The notes beneath the pieces are model-generated. The model worked only from the letters and a program-made list of their open reading frames with translations. It had not been told where the DNA came from and searched no databases. 64,000 nt of DNA from Fusibacter paucivorans (lineage in GTDB: Bacteria; Bacillota; Clostridia; Peptostreptococcales; Acidaminobacteraceae). The DNA lies in the NCBI RefSeq assembly GCF_018390735.1, contig NZ_JAHBCL010000023.1, positions 1-64,000 on the forward strand. The letters are read 5' to 3'. The number at the start of each line of letters is the position of its first letter. Within the stretch, counting starts at the first letter, position 1. Shown here one piece after another: positions 43,421-51,350 of this stretch. A program made the position numbers and the translations under genes.

Positions 43421-43939
43421 TTGAACACAAATTTAACTTCAATTCACATTAGCGTTGATGATTTAGTAGCTAAATCGGAAATCCTATATCGGTTCGTCGA
43501 TCTGTTTTCCGATTACGAGGATACGCCTCGCGACTATGGGACAGGCGCCGTCATCTCCATGACGGAAGTACATACACTAGCCGCAATTGACGCAAACCCC
43601 GGCATAACGACGACGGGTCTGGCTGAAATGTTTAATTACACTAAAAGTGCTATCTCACAAACGGTTTCTAAACTGGTAGCCGATGAATACGTTCTACGTG
43701 TAACGGACAAACAATCACCAAGGCAAAAACAGATATTTGTCACCATGAAGGGCAAACAGCTCTGTAATGCACATCAGGCATTCGATGTTAATGCACTTAC
43801 CAAAACCTATAATTATTTGCTGCGCGATTGCACGGAAGATGAAATCGAATCATTTTATAAAGTACTGGCCGTCTATAACAACATCATGGAAGCTGGCCGA
43901 AAAAAGCGTATGCGCAACAACAAAAATAGCGACAAATAA
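43421..43939 (+). CDS. MarR-family transcriptional regulator
   Basis: This 172-aa protein has a MarR winged helix (about 45-120: SMTEVHTLAAIDANPGITTTGLAEMFNYTKSAISQTVSKLV and the wing VTDKQSPRQKQIFVT) between helical dimerisation segments. The basic tail is GRKKRMRNNKN. The TTG at 43421 is the likely start because AAGGGG is eight bases upstream; a GTG at 43412 overlaps that site. It is divergent from the patB-transport operon and followed by the dipeptidase gene, so it probably controls both sides of this peptide-use locus. Confidence 0.83.
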   Translation: MNTNLTSIHISVDDLVAKSEILYRFVDLFSDYEDTPRDYGTGAVISMTEVHTLAAIDANPGITTTGLAEMFNYTKSAISQTVSKLVADEYVLRVTDKQSPRQKQIFVTMKGKQLCNAHQAFDVNALTKTYNYLLRDCTEDEIESFYKVLAVYNNIMEAGRKKRMRNNKNSDK

Positions 43940-43977
43940 TGCAATGTATTTATTGACAAAAAGATGGAGGTAACTTT

Positions 43978-45342
43978 ATGAACGTGTTACAGACAGCAAT
44001 TGAGAATTATTTAGATGACATGGTCCAATTCACCTCAGAACTCGTACGCATCCCAAGTGTTCGTACAGATGCCAAGCCCGGCATGCCCTTTGGCGAAGGC
44101 ATTGCCGACTGCCTCGCCTTTACACTTGACAAGGCAAAATCACTCGGTTTTCGAACAGAAAATATTGATAACTACGTCGGCTATGCAGAAGTTGGCGAAG
44201 GTGAAGAGATGATCGGCATTCTCGTGCATCTCGATGTCGTTCCCGTCGGAGACGGCTGGACAGTCGCACCTTTTGGCGGTGAAATAAAAAACGGCCGTAT
44301 TTGGGGTCGCGGCACATGCGATGATAAATACGCTGCTGCAATCATTCTCTATACAATCCGTGCCTTGATGGATCAAGGGATTCAGTGGCAAAAAAGAGTT
44401 CGCGTCATCTTTGGCTGCGACGAAGAGACAACATGGGAAAGCATTGCTTATTATAAGGAAAAATGTGAATGGCCTACATTTGGGTTTGTTCCCGATGCTG
44501 CCTTTCCGCTCATTCGTGCTGAAAAGGGACTCCTTCAATTTGAGATCAACGTCCCGGCTGGCATGGACGATGCAAAACTGCTTTCCCTTAAAGGCGGAGA
44601 CCGTGCCAATGTCGTGTTGGCACAAAGTATTGCCGTTCTTCCAGAATCCGTGGCATTAACACCTAGCAACAACCCCGATATCACGATCACTAAAAATGAA
44701 AAATCAGTCAGTGTAACGTGTACTGGCCTCGCAGCGCATGGTGCAAGTCCTAAACTTGGACGCAACGCAGGGATCCATTTAATGCAATTTCTTCGTCAAA
44801 ATGCTCTAAAAGGCAATTGCATTGATTTGGTTTGTGACCTCTTTGGCGATTCGCTGACGGGTGAAGGTTTCGGGATTGACTATACTGATGTCGAATCTGG
44901 TTCATTGTCGTTAAATCTAGGCGTTTTAGAAAAATTAGAAGACGGTTCTTTTAGAATCGTTACTGATATTCGATATCCCGTCACAGCCGACGGCGAGCAG
45001 CTGATTAAACAAATTGCAGCCAAACTGGCTCTTTATAATGCGACAATGACCATTAGCAGCCATAAACTGCCGCTCAATTACGCTGAAGATCATCCACTCG
45101 TCAAGACCCTAATGGCTTCTTACGAAAAGAGTACTGGCAGAACTGATAAAACCATGTCTATTGGCGGTAGCACCTATGCACGCTCGATGCCAAATTTCGT
45201 CGCATTCGGGCCACAGCTTGCCGGCGAGATGATCGACCATGGGTGTCACAAAGAAAATGAATATATTGAAATCGAAGAAATCCGACAAGCTTCAAAAATA
45301 TATATTGACGTTATCGAAGCCCTTCAAAACTGCACTTTATAA
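43978..45342 (+). CDS. pepV: Dipeptidase PepV-like (M20 metallopeptidase)
   Basis: This 454-aa cytoplasmic zinc peptidase has the M20 motifs ILVHLDVVPVGDGW (metal His and Asp near residue 85), GRGTCDDKYAA near 120, and GCDEETTWESI near 148 with the general-base glutamate. The lid domain follows, and a late histidine block DHGCHKENEYI lies near 420. It cleaves a wide range of dipeptides and fits the neighbouring peptide importer. GGAGG precedes the ATG. The gene is 38 bp after marR and probably cotranscribed with it. Confidence 0.88.
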   Translation: MNVLQTAIENYLDDMVQFTSELVRIPSVRTDAKPGMPFGEGIADCLAFTLDKAKSLGFRTENIDNYVGYAEVGEGEEMIGILVHLDVVPVGDGWTVAPFGGEIKNGRIWGRGTCDDKYAAAIILYTIRALMDQGIQWQKRVRVIFGCDEETTWESIAYYKEKCEWPTFGFVPDAAFPLIRAEKGLLQFEINVPAGMDDAKLLSLKGGDRANVVLAQSIAVLPESVALTPSNNPDITITKNEKSVSVTCTGLAAHGASPKLGRNAGIHLMQFLRQNALKGNCIDLVCDLFGDSLTGEGFGIDYTDVESGSLSLNLGVLEKLEDGSFRIVTDIRYPVTADGEQLIKQIAAKLALYNATMTISSHKLPLNYAEDHPLVKTLMASYEKSTGRTDKTMSIGGSTYARSMPNFVAFGPQLAGEMIDHGCHKENEYIEIEEIRQASKIYIDVIEALQNCTL

Positions 45343-45474
45343 TTTCGTCTTTCATCGAATTGGTCAGTGAAAGAAAGCTTTACATCGTTTCCCCTTCTAG
45401 TGTGTCAAGCCTTTCATCATTCATGTTCATGAACTTTCCTGTACCCATTCAATATCTGATTGTTTGTCGTCAAA

Positions 45475-45502
45475 AGCGGACACGGTTTCCGCCGTGTCCG
45501 CT
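45475..45502 (+). other. Strong hairpin downstream of pepV
   Basis: AGCGGACACGG pairs perfectly with CCGTGTCCGCT across a six-base loop. There is no T run, so it may protect the pepV mRNA end, with the terminator 40 bases further on doing the stopping. Confidence 0.7.
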
Positions 45503-45540
45503 AAGACGATACATAGTCAGTCAAAAGTATTCACGCACAA

Positions 45541-45593
45541 AAAAACACCTTAGCTTCCGCGTCAAATAGGAGACGTTTCGCTAGGGTGTTTCT
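45541..45593 (+). terminator. Probable terminator downstream of pepV
   Basis: AAAACACCTTAGC pairs with GCTAGGGTGTTT with one mismatch, and further T-rich sequence follows at 45605-45612. The remaining part of 45343-45769 shows no gene. Confidence 0.65.
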
Positions 45594-45769
45594 CAATTGC
45601 AGCCTTTTTTTGGGGGGTTCTCTAATTTTATATTCTTGATTCTAATTCGTTTTTTAGTTTGAACCGTCTGTTTCTCATTGTTTTATAAAAATCGCATTGT
45701 GAATATAGCGCCTGTACTTATGACCATGTACTCATAATATCGCTTTTATAAAAAGGCACTGTTTCTTTC

Positions 45770-46171
45770 TTATTGACGAATGCGATTGCCCAGTCTGCCA
45801 AGTGCATCGCTAGCATCCCCTCTACACAAATAACCAACACCATTAATACCGATATAGGGATTGACAGCATTGATATTAAGAATCGTGCCATCGGTCATCG
45901 TTATCGTGTAGATTACAGACTGACCAACCAATTCAAAATAGGTATCATCTTCACGGCCAATCTCAACGGTATGCAGCAATTCGACTAACGTATTGACCAC
46001 CTCTTCATCCAATGTCAGTGTAACATCCGGCGGTATCAACTGAACCGTTGCAGATTCTATATCTGCCGCCTCAATATCTTTAAATGGCTTTTGATACCAA
46101 GGTTGAATCGTCAAGAGTATAATCGTCAGTAATAATATGCCGGCTAAAAAAAACATTATTTTTTTTGACAT
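45770..46171 (-). CDS. Hypothetical membrane-anchored protein, 133 aa
   Basis: One N-terminal helix (about 4-22, FFLAGILLLTIILLTI) is followed by about 105 residues outside the membrane with alternating beta-strand pattern (IYTITMTDGTILNINAVNPYIGINGVGYLC). There is no lipobox cysteine. I do not recognise the family. The ATG at 46171 is eight bases after AAAGGAG; the open frame extends 15 codons further without support. It is a lone gene between convergent and divergent neighbours. Confidence 0.65.
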   Translation of the reverse strand: MSKKIMFFLAGILLLTIILLTIQPWYQKPFKDIEAADIESATVQLIPPDVTLTLDEEVVNTLVELLHTVEIGREDDTYFELVGQSVIYTITMTDGTILNINAVNPYIGINGVGYLCRGDASDALGRLGNRIRQ

Positions 46172-46472
46172 GATCATCACTCCTTTACGTCGAGCATCAT
46201 GCATTTCACAGTTCACTCTCAGTATAGCATAGCCTGCCTTGATTTAGAAGCGTACCCAATGTTTGATGAGCCGCTTGCGATCAAGTTATTGGACGGCCTT
46301 TTTAATTGGCACCTTGGTCAATGCCGCGCATATTTTTATTTATTTTTCGTTCCTTCTTGGAACATTTGTTGATTTAGTTTATACTTTATAAGGAATGTGA
46401 ATTGTTTAAATACCCACAAAAGGGACATTATCAATTGACATTTTATATTTTTAAAACGAGAGGAGACGCTAT
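46172..46472. other. Divergent intergenic region, nothing identified
   Basis: These 301 bases lie between divergent genes and must hold promoters for the 133-aa protein and the DUF554 gene, but no box pair close to consensus stands out. No repeat or hairpin of note is seen. Confidence 0.4.
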
Positions 46473-47204
46473 ATGCCAATAGGAATTATTATCAATGTCT
46501 TATCTGTATTGATTGGCGGCGTTGTCGGAACACTTGCGGGAAAGCGATTTTCTAGCGAATTTAAAGCAATGCTGACATTAGTTTTTGGTGTCTGTGCCAT
46601 GGGAATGGGCATTAGCGCCATTGTCTTGATGACACAAATGCCAGCCGTTATTCTTTCCGTCGTTCTTGGTACGGCAATCGGCTTAAAATTCAGACTTGGA
46701 AAATGGATTCATCAAGGTGCAGTTCTCATGCAAAAACCTATCACGCGCTTATTTGAAGGACATCATTCAGATTTAAGCCATGAAGCATTTATGTCAACAC
46801 TGGTAACGGTAATCGTTCTGTTCTGCGCCAGCAGTACGGGAATCTACGGTTCGATTGATGCTGGTATGACAGGTGATAGCACTATTTTAATTTCTAAATC
46901 AATTTTAGACTTTTTTACTGCAGCTATTTTTGCATGCAATCTTGGTTGGGTGGTTTCATTTATTGCCATTCCCCAACTCATTATTTTTGGTGCTTTAAGC
47001 CTTAGTGCCCAGATGATCTTTCCACTCACTACACCTGATATGATTTTAAATTTTAAAGCATGCGGTGGTTTTTTGCTCATTGCGACAGGTTTTCGAATGG
47101 CAAATATTAAAGATTTCCCCATTGCAGATATGATACCGGCCATGATTATCATCATGCCGATCACATGGCTTTGGACAGATTTTGTCATGCCGCTGCTCGG
47201 TTAA
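46473..47204 (+). CDS. DUF554 family membrane protein (YdfK/YqgA-like)
   Basis: This 243-aa integral membrane protein has seven to eight helices. The DUF554 pattern is clear: GIIINVLSVLIGGVVGTLAGKRF at the start, TLVFGVCAMGMGISAI near 36, VLGTAIGLKFRLGKWIHQGA near 68, and FCASSTGIYGSIDAGMTGDSTILISKSILDFF near 112-143. The family is suspected to transport a small solute, without proof. GAGGAG precedes the ATG by seven bases. The gene is monocistronic. Confidence 0.9.
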   Translation: MPIGIIINVLSVLIGGVVGTLAGKRFSSEFKAMLTLVFGVCAMGMGISAIVLMTQMPAVILSVVLGTAIGLKFRLGKWIHQGAVLMQKPITRLFEGHHSDLSHEAFMSTLVTVIVLFCASSTGIYGSIDAGMTGDSTILISKSILDFFTAAIFACNLGWVVSFIAIPQLIIFGALSLSAQMIFPLTTPDMILNFKACGGFLLIATGFRMANIKDFPIADMIPAMIIIMPITWLWTDFVMPLLG

Positions 47205-47286
47205 CTGAAATTTTATTCGTCAGCCGCTTGCCACCATTAGCACTATTCAAGAAACAGTTTAAATGAAGCGGTCAGATCAATATCGC

Positions 47287-47357
47287 AAAATGACCCCTAA
47301 CACCTTTTTTGCTTTCTCTTTTCGATACGGCAAAAACGATTGCTAGAGGCCATTTTT
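47287..47357. terminator. Bidirectional terminator between convergent genes
   Basis: AAAATGACCCCTA (47287-47299) pairs with TAGAGGCCATTTT with two mismatches, and T5 follows on the plus strand and T4 on the minus strand. It separates the DUF554 and CoA-disulfide reductase genes. Confidence 0.6.
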
Positions 47358-47441
47358 ACTTTTCCTTTATTATCACTTTTCATTCACAATTTCAAGCACA
47401 ATTCAGTAGGGGGATTCTTAGAAATATGGATTGTTTCTAAA

Positions 47442-49463
47442 CTAACTTGCTGAACGTCGATAGCTTGCCATCATTCTCGCGAGTCCACCACCATTTTCTA
47501 CATTTTTATAACCGTATGCCTTGAGTATTTGCAATCCATAGGCACTGCGCGCACCAGTTGCACAGTAGAGCACGATTTTCTGATCTTTATCTTCCAGCTC
47601 ACTGACGCGATCTTCTAATTCATCCAGCGGAATGTTAACGGCGCCTGGATAAGCACCATAAGCAAATTCATCTTCTGTCCGAACGTCAATGACAATCGGT
47701 CCTGCTGCTATTTCCTTTTTCACGGTTTCTTTTGCAACGGTTTCTTTAGCGGCATCCTCTTTTTCACCAAGTGTTTTGGCTTCTGGCGCCGGTAAATTCA
47801 AAACAAAATTTTTAGGTTCAATCGCTCTTCTGTAATTCGATAGACTGATAAACCCGCCGCTGACATTTATGACGCTGGTAAAGCCTGCACCCACCAACGT
47901 CCGCAAAGCTTGATGACCCTTTTTGCCCGTTGCATCATAAACGAAGATCAACTGATTTTTCGGTAATTGATGAAGCGTTGACGGCAGCATTTCAAGCGGA
48001 ATATTGACAGCACCTTCAACATGCGATTTTTCAAAAGAGAACACATCTCTGACGTCTATCCAGAGTGCTTCTTTACCTTCTAAGTACGCATCGAGTTCTG
48101 GAATGGTCAGCGCCGGTGAAAAACCGGAGATTCTATTTTCTGCAACATAAGCTGCCATGTTAATGGCATCATTCGCATTGCCGAGCGGCGGCGAATACGC
48201 AAAGTCCATATCCGTTAGATCTGATACGGTCAGTTTTGCTGCGACTGCGGTCGCCAAGACATCCAATCTTCGATCTGCACCGTCGTAGCCTGCTGTTTGA
48301 CCGCCGAGAACGACACCGGTTGCCTTGTCATAAACCACTTGAACCGCAACGAGCTCAGCCCCAGGATAATAAGAGGTATGGTTTTCTTTGTGAATGACAA
48401 TGGCATCTGCATCAATGCCTTCAGCCCTTGCCGCCTTAAGAGAAATACCCGTAATGCCTGCAACTGCTTCAAAAACTCTAACAATGGATGTACCAATGGA
48501 ACCCTTATATGGATGATTCTTGCCCATGGCATTTTCCGCAGCAATTCTGCCTTGGCGATTTGCAGGTCCTGCCAGTGGGATTCGCACTTTTTTGCCGAGT
48601 ACGCGATGTTCCAGTTCGATCATATCGCCGGCAGCAAAAATGGCATCGTCACTGGTTTTCAATGTTGAATCAACTAATATACCACCGGCTTCACCCATTG
48701 CGAGCCCGGCTTCCTGTGCCAGTTTCAACGTTGGGCGAACACCAATTGAAAGCAATACCATATCGGCATCAACGGTTGTACCATCTTTCATTTTTACATT
48801 ATTGCCGCCGATTTCCGAAACTGCTTTACTCGTATATAAATCAACGCCGTACGATGTTAATTCTTCTTGGATAAAGCCTGCAATCTCCGCCTCCATAATG
48901 CCCATCACATGCGGCATCATTTCAACAACGGATACTTTCATGCCTCTTTTTACAAGTGCTTCTGTCATTTCCAGACCGATAAATCCACCGCCGACGACAA
49001 CAGCTGTCTTTGGTTTCTGATCTGTAATATAACGGTTGATCTTATCCATATCGCTTAGTGTCCAAAGCTGAAAAACATGCGCCTGATCTGCACCCGGCAG
49101 TGGCGGTGCAATTGGTTTGCCCCCCTGTGCCAAGATAAGTTTTGTATATTCAAACTGCTTTTTCTCGCCTGTTCTTGAATCCGCAGTATAAACGACCTTG
49201 TTTTCACGGTCAATTGCCGTCGCTGTTGTGTGGATATGTACAGCTGTTTGATACTGATCGTTAAAGCTTTCCGGACTTTGAAGGATCAGCTTAGAACGGC
49301 TCTTGATATCGCCGCCAATATAATATGGTAGTCCACAGTTTGCAAAGGAAATGTCAGCCCCTGCTTCAAGTATGGTTATTTGTGCATCAGCTGATAGTCT
49401 TCTCACTTTTGCCGCAGCGGTAGCGCCTGCTGCAACCCCGCCGATAATGACGATCTTTTCCAT
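47442..49463 (-). CDS. CoA-disulfide reductase with two rhodanese domains
   Basis: This 673-aa flavoprotein consists of a pyridine-nucleotide-disulfide reductase (about 1-440) and two rhodanese domains (about 450-550 and 590-673). FAD-binding GGVAAGATAAAKVRR is at 8-22, and the active Cys43 in SFANCGLPYY matches CoADR. NAD(P)H-binding is VVGGGFIGLE. The second rhodanese has the intact CATGARS loop near 635; the first has DATGKKG in its place and so lacks the sulfur-carrying cysteine. Predicted role: reduction of CoA disulfides or persulfides coupled to sulfane sulfur. The ATG at 49463 has GAGGTG upstream. A CsoR-type operator lies in its promoter. Confidence 0.9.
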   Translation of the reverse strand: MEKIVIIGGVAAGATAAAKVRRLSADAQITILEAGADISFANCGLPYYIGGDIKSRSKLILQSPESFNDQYQTAVHIHTTATAIDRENKVVYTADSRTGEKKQFEYTKLILAQGGKPIAPPLPGADQAHVFQLWTLSDMDKINRYITDQKPKTAVVVGGGFIGLEMTEALVKRGMKVSVVEMMPHVMGIMEAEIAGFIQEELTSYGVDLYTSKAVSEIGGNNVKMKDGTTVDADMVLLSIGVRPTLKLAQEAGLAMGEAGGILVDSTLKTSDDAIFAAGDMIELEHRVLGKKVRIPLAGPANRQGRIAAENAMGKNHPYKGSIGTSIVRVFEAVAGITGISLKAARAEGIDADAIVIHKENHTSYYPGAELVAVQVVYDKATGVVLGGQTAGYDGADRRLDVLATAVAAKLTVSDLTDMDFAYSPPLGNANDAINMAAYVAENRISGFSPALTIPELDAYLEGKEALWIDVRDVFSFEKSHVEGAVNIPLEMLPSTLHQLPKNQLIFVYDATGKKGHQALRTLVGAGFTSVINVSGGFISLSNYRRAIEPKNFVLNLPAPEAKTLGEKEDAAKETVAKETVKKEIAAGPIVIDVRTEDEFAYGAYPGAVNIPLDELEDRVSELEDKDQKIVLYCATGARSAYGLQILKAYGYKNVENGGGLARMMASYRRSAS

Positions 49464-49542
49464 TTTAATCACCTCATCTAATGTATTTTTTAAAAGCAAT
49501 CAAGGCTATTGGCCTCGACATATATCATATACTTTTTCATTT

Positions 49543-49601
49543 TACCCCCCCCTACACCGGGGGTGTAATTACATTCTATCGGTAAACTCTACTGATGTCA
49601 A
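49543..49601 (-). promoter_or_regulatory. Promoter with CsoR/CstR-like operator
   Basis: On the minus strand TTGACA (49601-49596), 17 bp and TAGAAT (49578-49573) form the promoter. Directly downstream at 49567-49543 a C-tract/G-tract element (TACACCCCC, then GTGTA, then a run of eight G) with TA flanks resembles CsoR-family sites. CstR, a persulfide sensor in that family, controls CoADR-rhodanese genes elsewhere, so a persulfide-sensing regulator is the likely partner. No csoR/cstR gene is in the window. Confidence 0.65.
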
Positions 49602-49653
49602 CCATCATAAAAAAAGTTTACAATTGGTTCATGATGACAAATAGGTTTAAACC

Positions 49654-49690
49654 AAAATGGAACCGCCTATTATCAGGCCGTTCCATTTTT
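49654..49690 (-). terminator. Terminator after the 228-aa hypothetical gene
   Basis: AAAATGGAACCGCC pairs with GGCCGTTCCATTTT around an eight-base loop. It is 42 bases past the stop of the 49732-50418 gene on the minus strand. Confidence 0.75.
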
Positions 49691-49731
49691 ATTATCTTGA
49701 TTATCTTGATGAACTTTTATTGAATCTCCAT

Positions 49732-50418
49732 TCACTTGTTTCTTTCATATCTCCAGATTAAGTGGTCTATATTTCTACAATTAATCCCTAAATACTTTTC
49801 TTGCAGCGTCGTTACCGCTTGTTCAATCATGTTTGTTGCTTGAATGTCATTAATACTTGACCCACAAAAGCTTTTAAGATAATTTTTAATATGACGATCG
49901 GGCTTAATGCTATCTTCATCTCCTGATAGCATATAGAAATATGACAATGATTTTCCGCTGCTTTGTCCCTTAATACTTAGAATTTGATCTTCAACTATTT
50001 GATTTTTCATCATTTTTTCAACGTCTCTAAATGCCTCAATGCCATTGGTCTTTAAAATAAGCGCAAATGCTCGTACTGCACGCGATTTTAGAATACCATT
50101 TCTTGATGAAGTTCTTTGCTTGTTTTTAAAGATCTCATCAGCTAATGCGTCGTCACTGTATCGCTCAATATCCTTTAAAAAATCACTAACTGTATACTCG
50201 TTCACTATTGAACTGTATGTCGTTCCATAATCCCTGAATAAAGCAACCTTACAATGCTTACTATAGCGTGTTACGGTATTTAATGTACTGGAATATCTAA
50301 CACCAATTGAAAAGACTGCATCAATGATACAAAACACGATACTATTATAATAAAATGATTTCGAAAGGCTCAAGTCATTAAGATCAAGGGTTTGTTCCAT
50401 ATATTCTGATAAAACCAT
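49732..50418 (-). CDS. Hypothetical protein, possible HhH-GPD-like fold
   Basis: This 228-aa helical, basic protein may be intact or nearly so. The segment SYFYMLSGDEDSIKPDRHIKNYL near residues 158-180 resembles the helix-hairpin-helix/GPD region of base-excision glycosylase-like proteins, where KPD carries the catalytic aspartate. A four-cysteine Fe-S cluster is absent. The resemblance is from memory and is weak, so no function is asserted. AT content is higher than in the neighbours, which may indicate transfer. GAGGTG precedes the ATG by about nine bases. Confidence 0.45.
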   Translation of the reverse strand: MVLSEYMEQTLDLNDLSLSKSFYYNSIVFCIIDAVFSIGVRYSSTLNTVTRYSKHCKVALFRDYGTTYSSIVNEYTVSDFLKDIERYSDDALADEIFKNKQRTSSRNGILKSRAVRAFALILKTNGIEAFRDVEKMMKNQIVEDQILSIKGQSSGKSLSYFYMLSGDEDSIKPDRHIKNYLKSFCGSSINDIQATNMIEQAVTTLQEKYLGINCRNIDHLIWRYERNK

Positions 50419-50451
50419 AAAACGATCACCTCATCGCATAAATTGTGCACA

Positions 50452-51228
50452 TCACTTCTTCTGCCAAACCGGTTCTCGCTTATTTAAAAATGCATTGACG
50501 CCTTCATGTGCATCTTCTGTTGTGCAGAGTGTTGCAAAATGATTATTGGTTAAATCCAAAGCGGCGGTATAGTTGAGGTCTTCCATTTTATAAAAAGACT
50601 GTTTCCCCAGCTGAAGCGCCAAAGGACTTTTCTTCGCCAATTTAGCGGCAAAGGCCATGGTTTCCTCTGCCAGTTTTTCTGTAGGAACGACTTTATTGAC
50701 AAGGCCAATGCGCTGCGCTTCATGGGCATCAATGAGTTCACCTGTCATAATCAGTTCAAGGGTTTTCTTTCTGCCTAAACTCTTTAATAAAGGCACCGCC
50801 GGCCCCATGCAAAATAAACCAACGTTGACAGCTGTTGCACCAAATTTTGCATTTTCAGCTGCAATTGCCAAATCACAGGCTGCAACGAGACCAATGCCGT
50901 TCGCCACGGCTATTTTATGTACTGACGCGATAACCGGTTTGCCCATTGAAGCAATGGTCACATTCATTTGTTCCATAAGCGTTACCCATTCTAAGTATTC
51001 TTTATTGCTTTTGCCTTCCAAATCATTGACGTCAATCCCCGTACAGAAATTGGCACCATTGGCATTAATAACGATGACATTGACCGCTTGATCACTTTCC
51101 AGTTCGATCAATGCTTGATTAAGTTCCGTCGCCAGCGGCACATTAAACGTATTATGCTGCTCAGGTCGATTTAATGTAACGATGCCGATATTGTCTTTTT
51201 TGCTAACGATCACACTTGAATACTGCAT
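50452..51228 (-). CDS. Enoyl-CoA hydratase/isomerase family protein
   Basis: This 258-aa crotonase-fold enzyme has the oxyanion-hole segments GANFCTGIDVNDL near 59 and HKIAVANGIGLVAACDLAIAAENAKFGATAVNVGLF near 105-140. The two catalytic glutamates of classical hydratases are not clearly present (VNVGLF and LKSLGRKKTLELIMTG), so it may be an isomerase or other crotonase. AAGGAG precedes the ATG by seven bases. It is not in an obvious fatty-acid or butyrate operon. Confidence 0.82.
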   Translation of the reverse strand: MQYSSVIVSKKDNIGIVTLNRPEQHNTFNVPLATELNQALIELESDQAVNVIVINANGANFCTGIDVNDLEGKSNKEYLEWVTLMEQMNVTIASMGKPVIASVHKIAVANGIGLVAACDLAIAAENAKFGATAVNVGLFCMGPAVPLLKSLGRKKTLELIMTGELIDAHEAQRIGLVNKVVPTEKLAEETMAFAAKLAKKSPLALQLGKQSFYKMEDLNYTAALDLTNNHFATLCTTEDAHEGVNAFLNKREPVWQKK

Positions 51229-51350
51229 ATAGACACTCCTTTTTCAAATAATCAAGGCATTTGCCTCAACCTTCACTTCTAAAAAACGTCATCAAAAGCT
51301 ATCTTGCCTATCATTATCATACTATTTATCAATTAGATGAGCTACATCAT

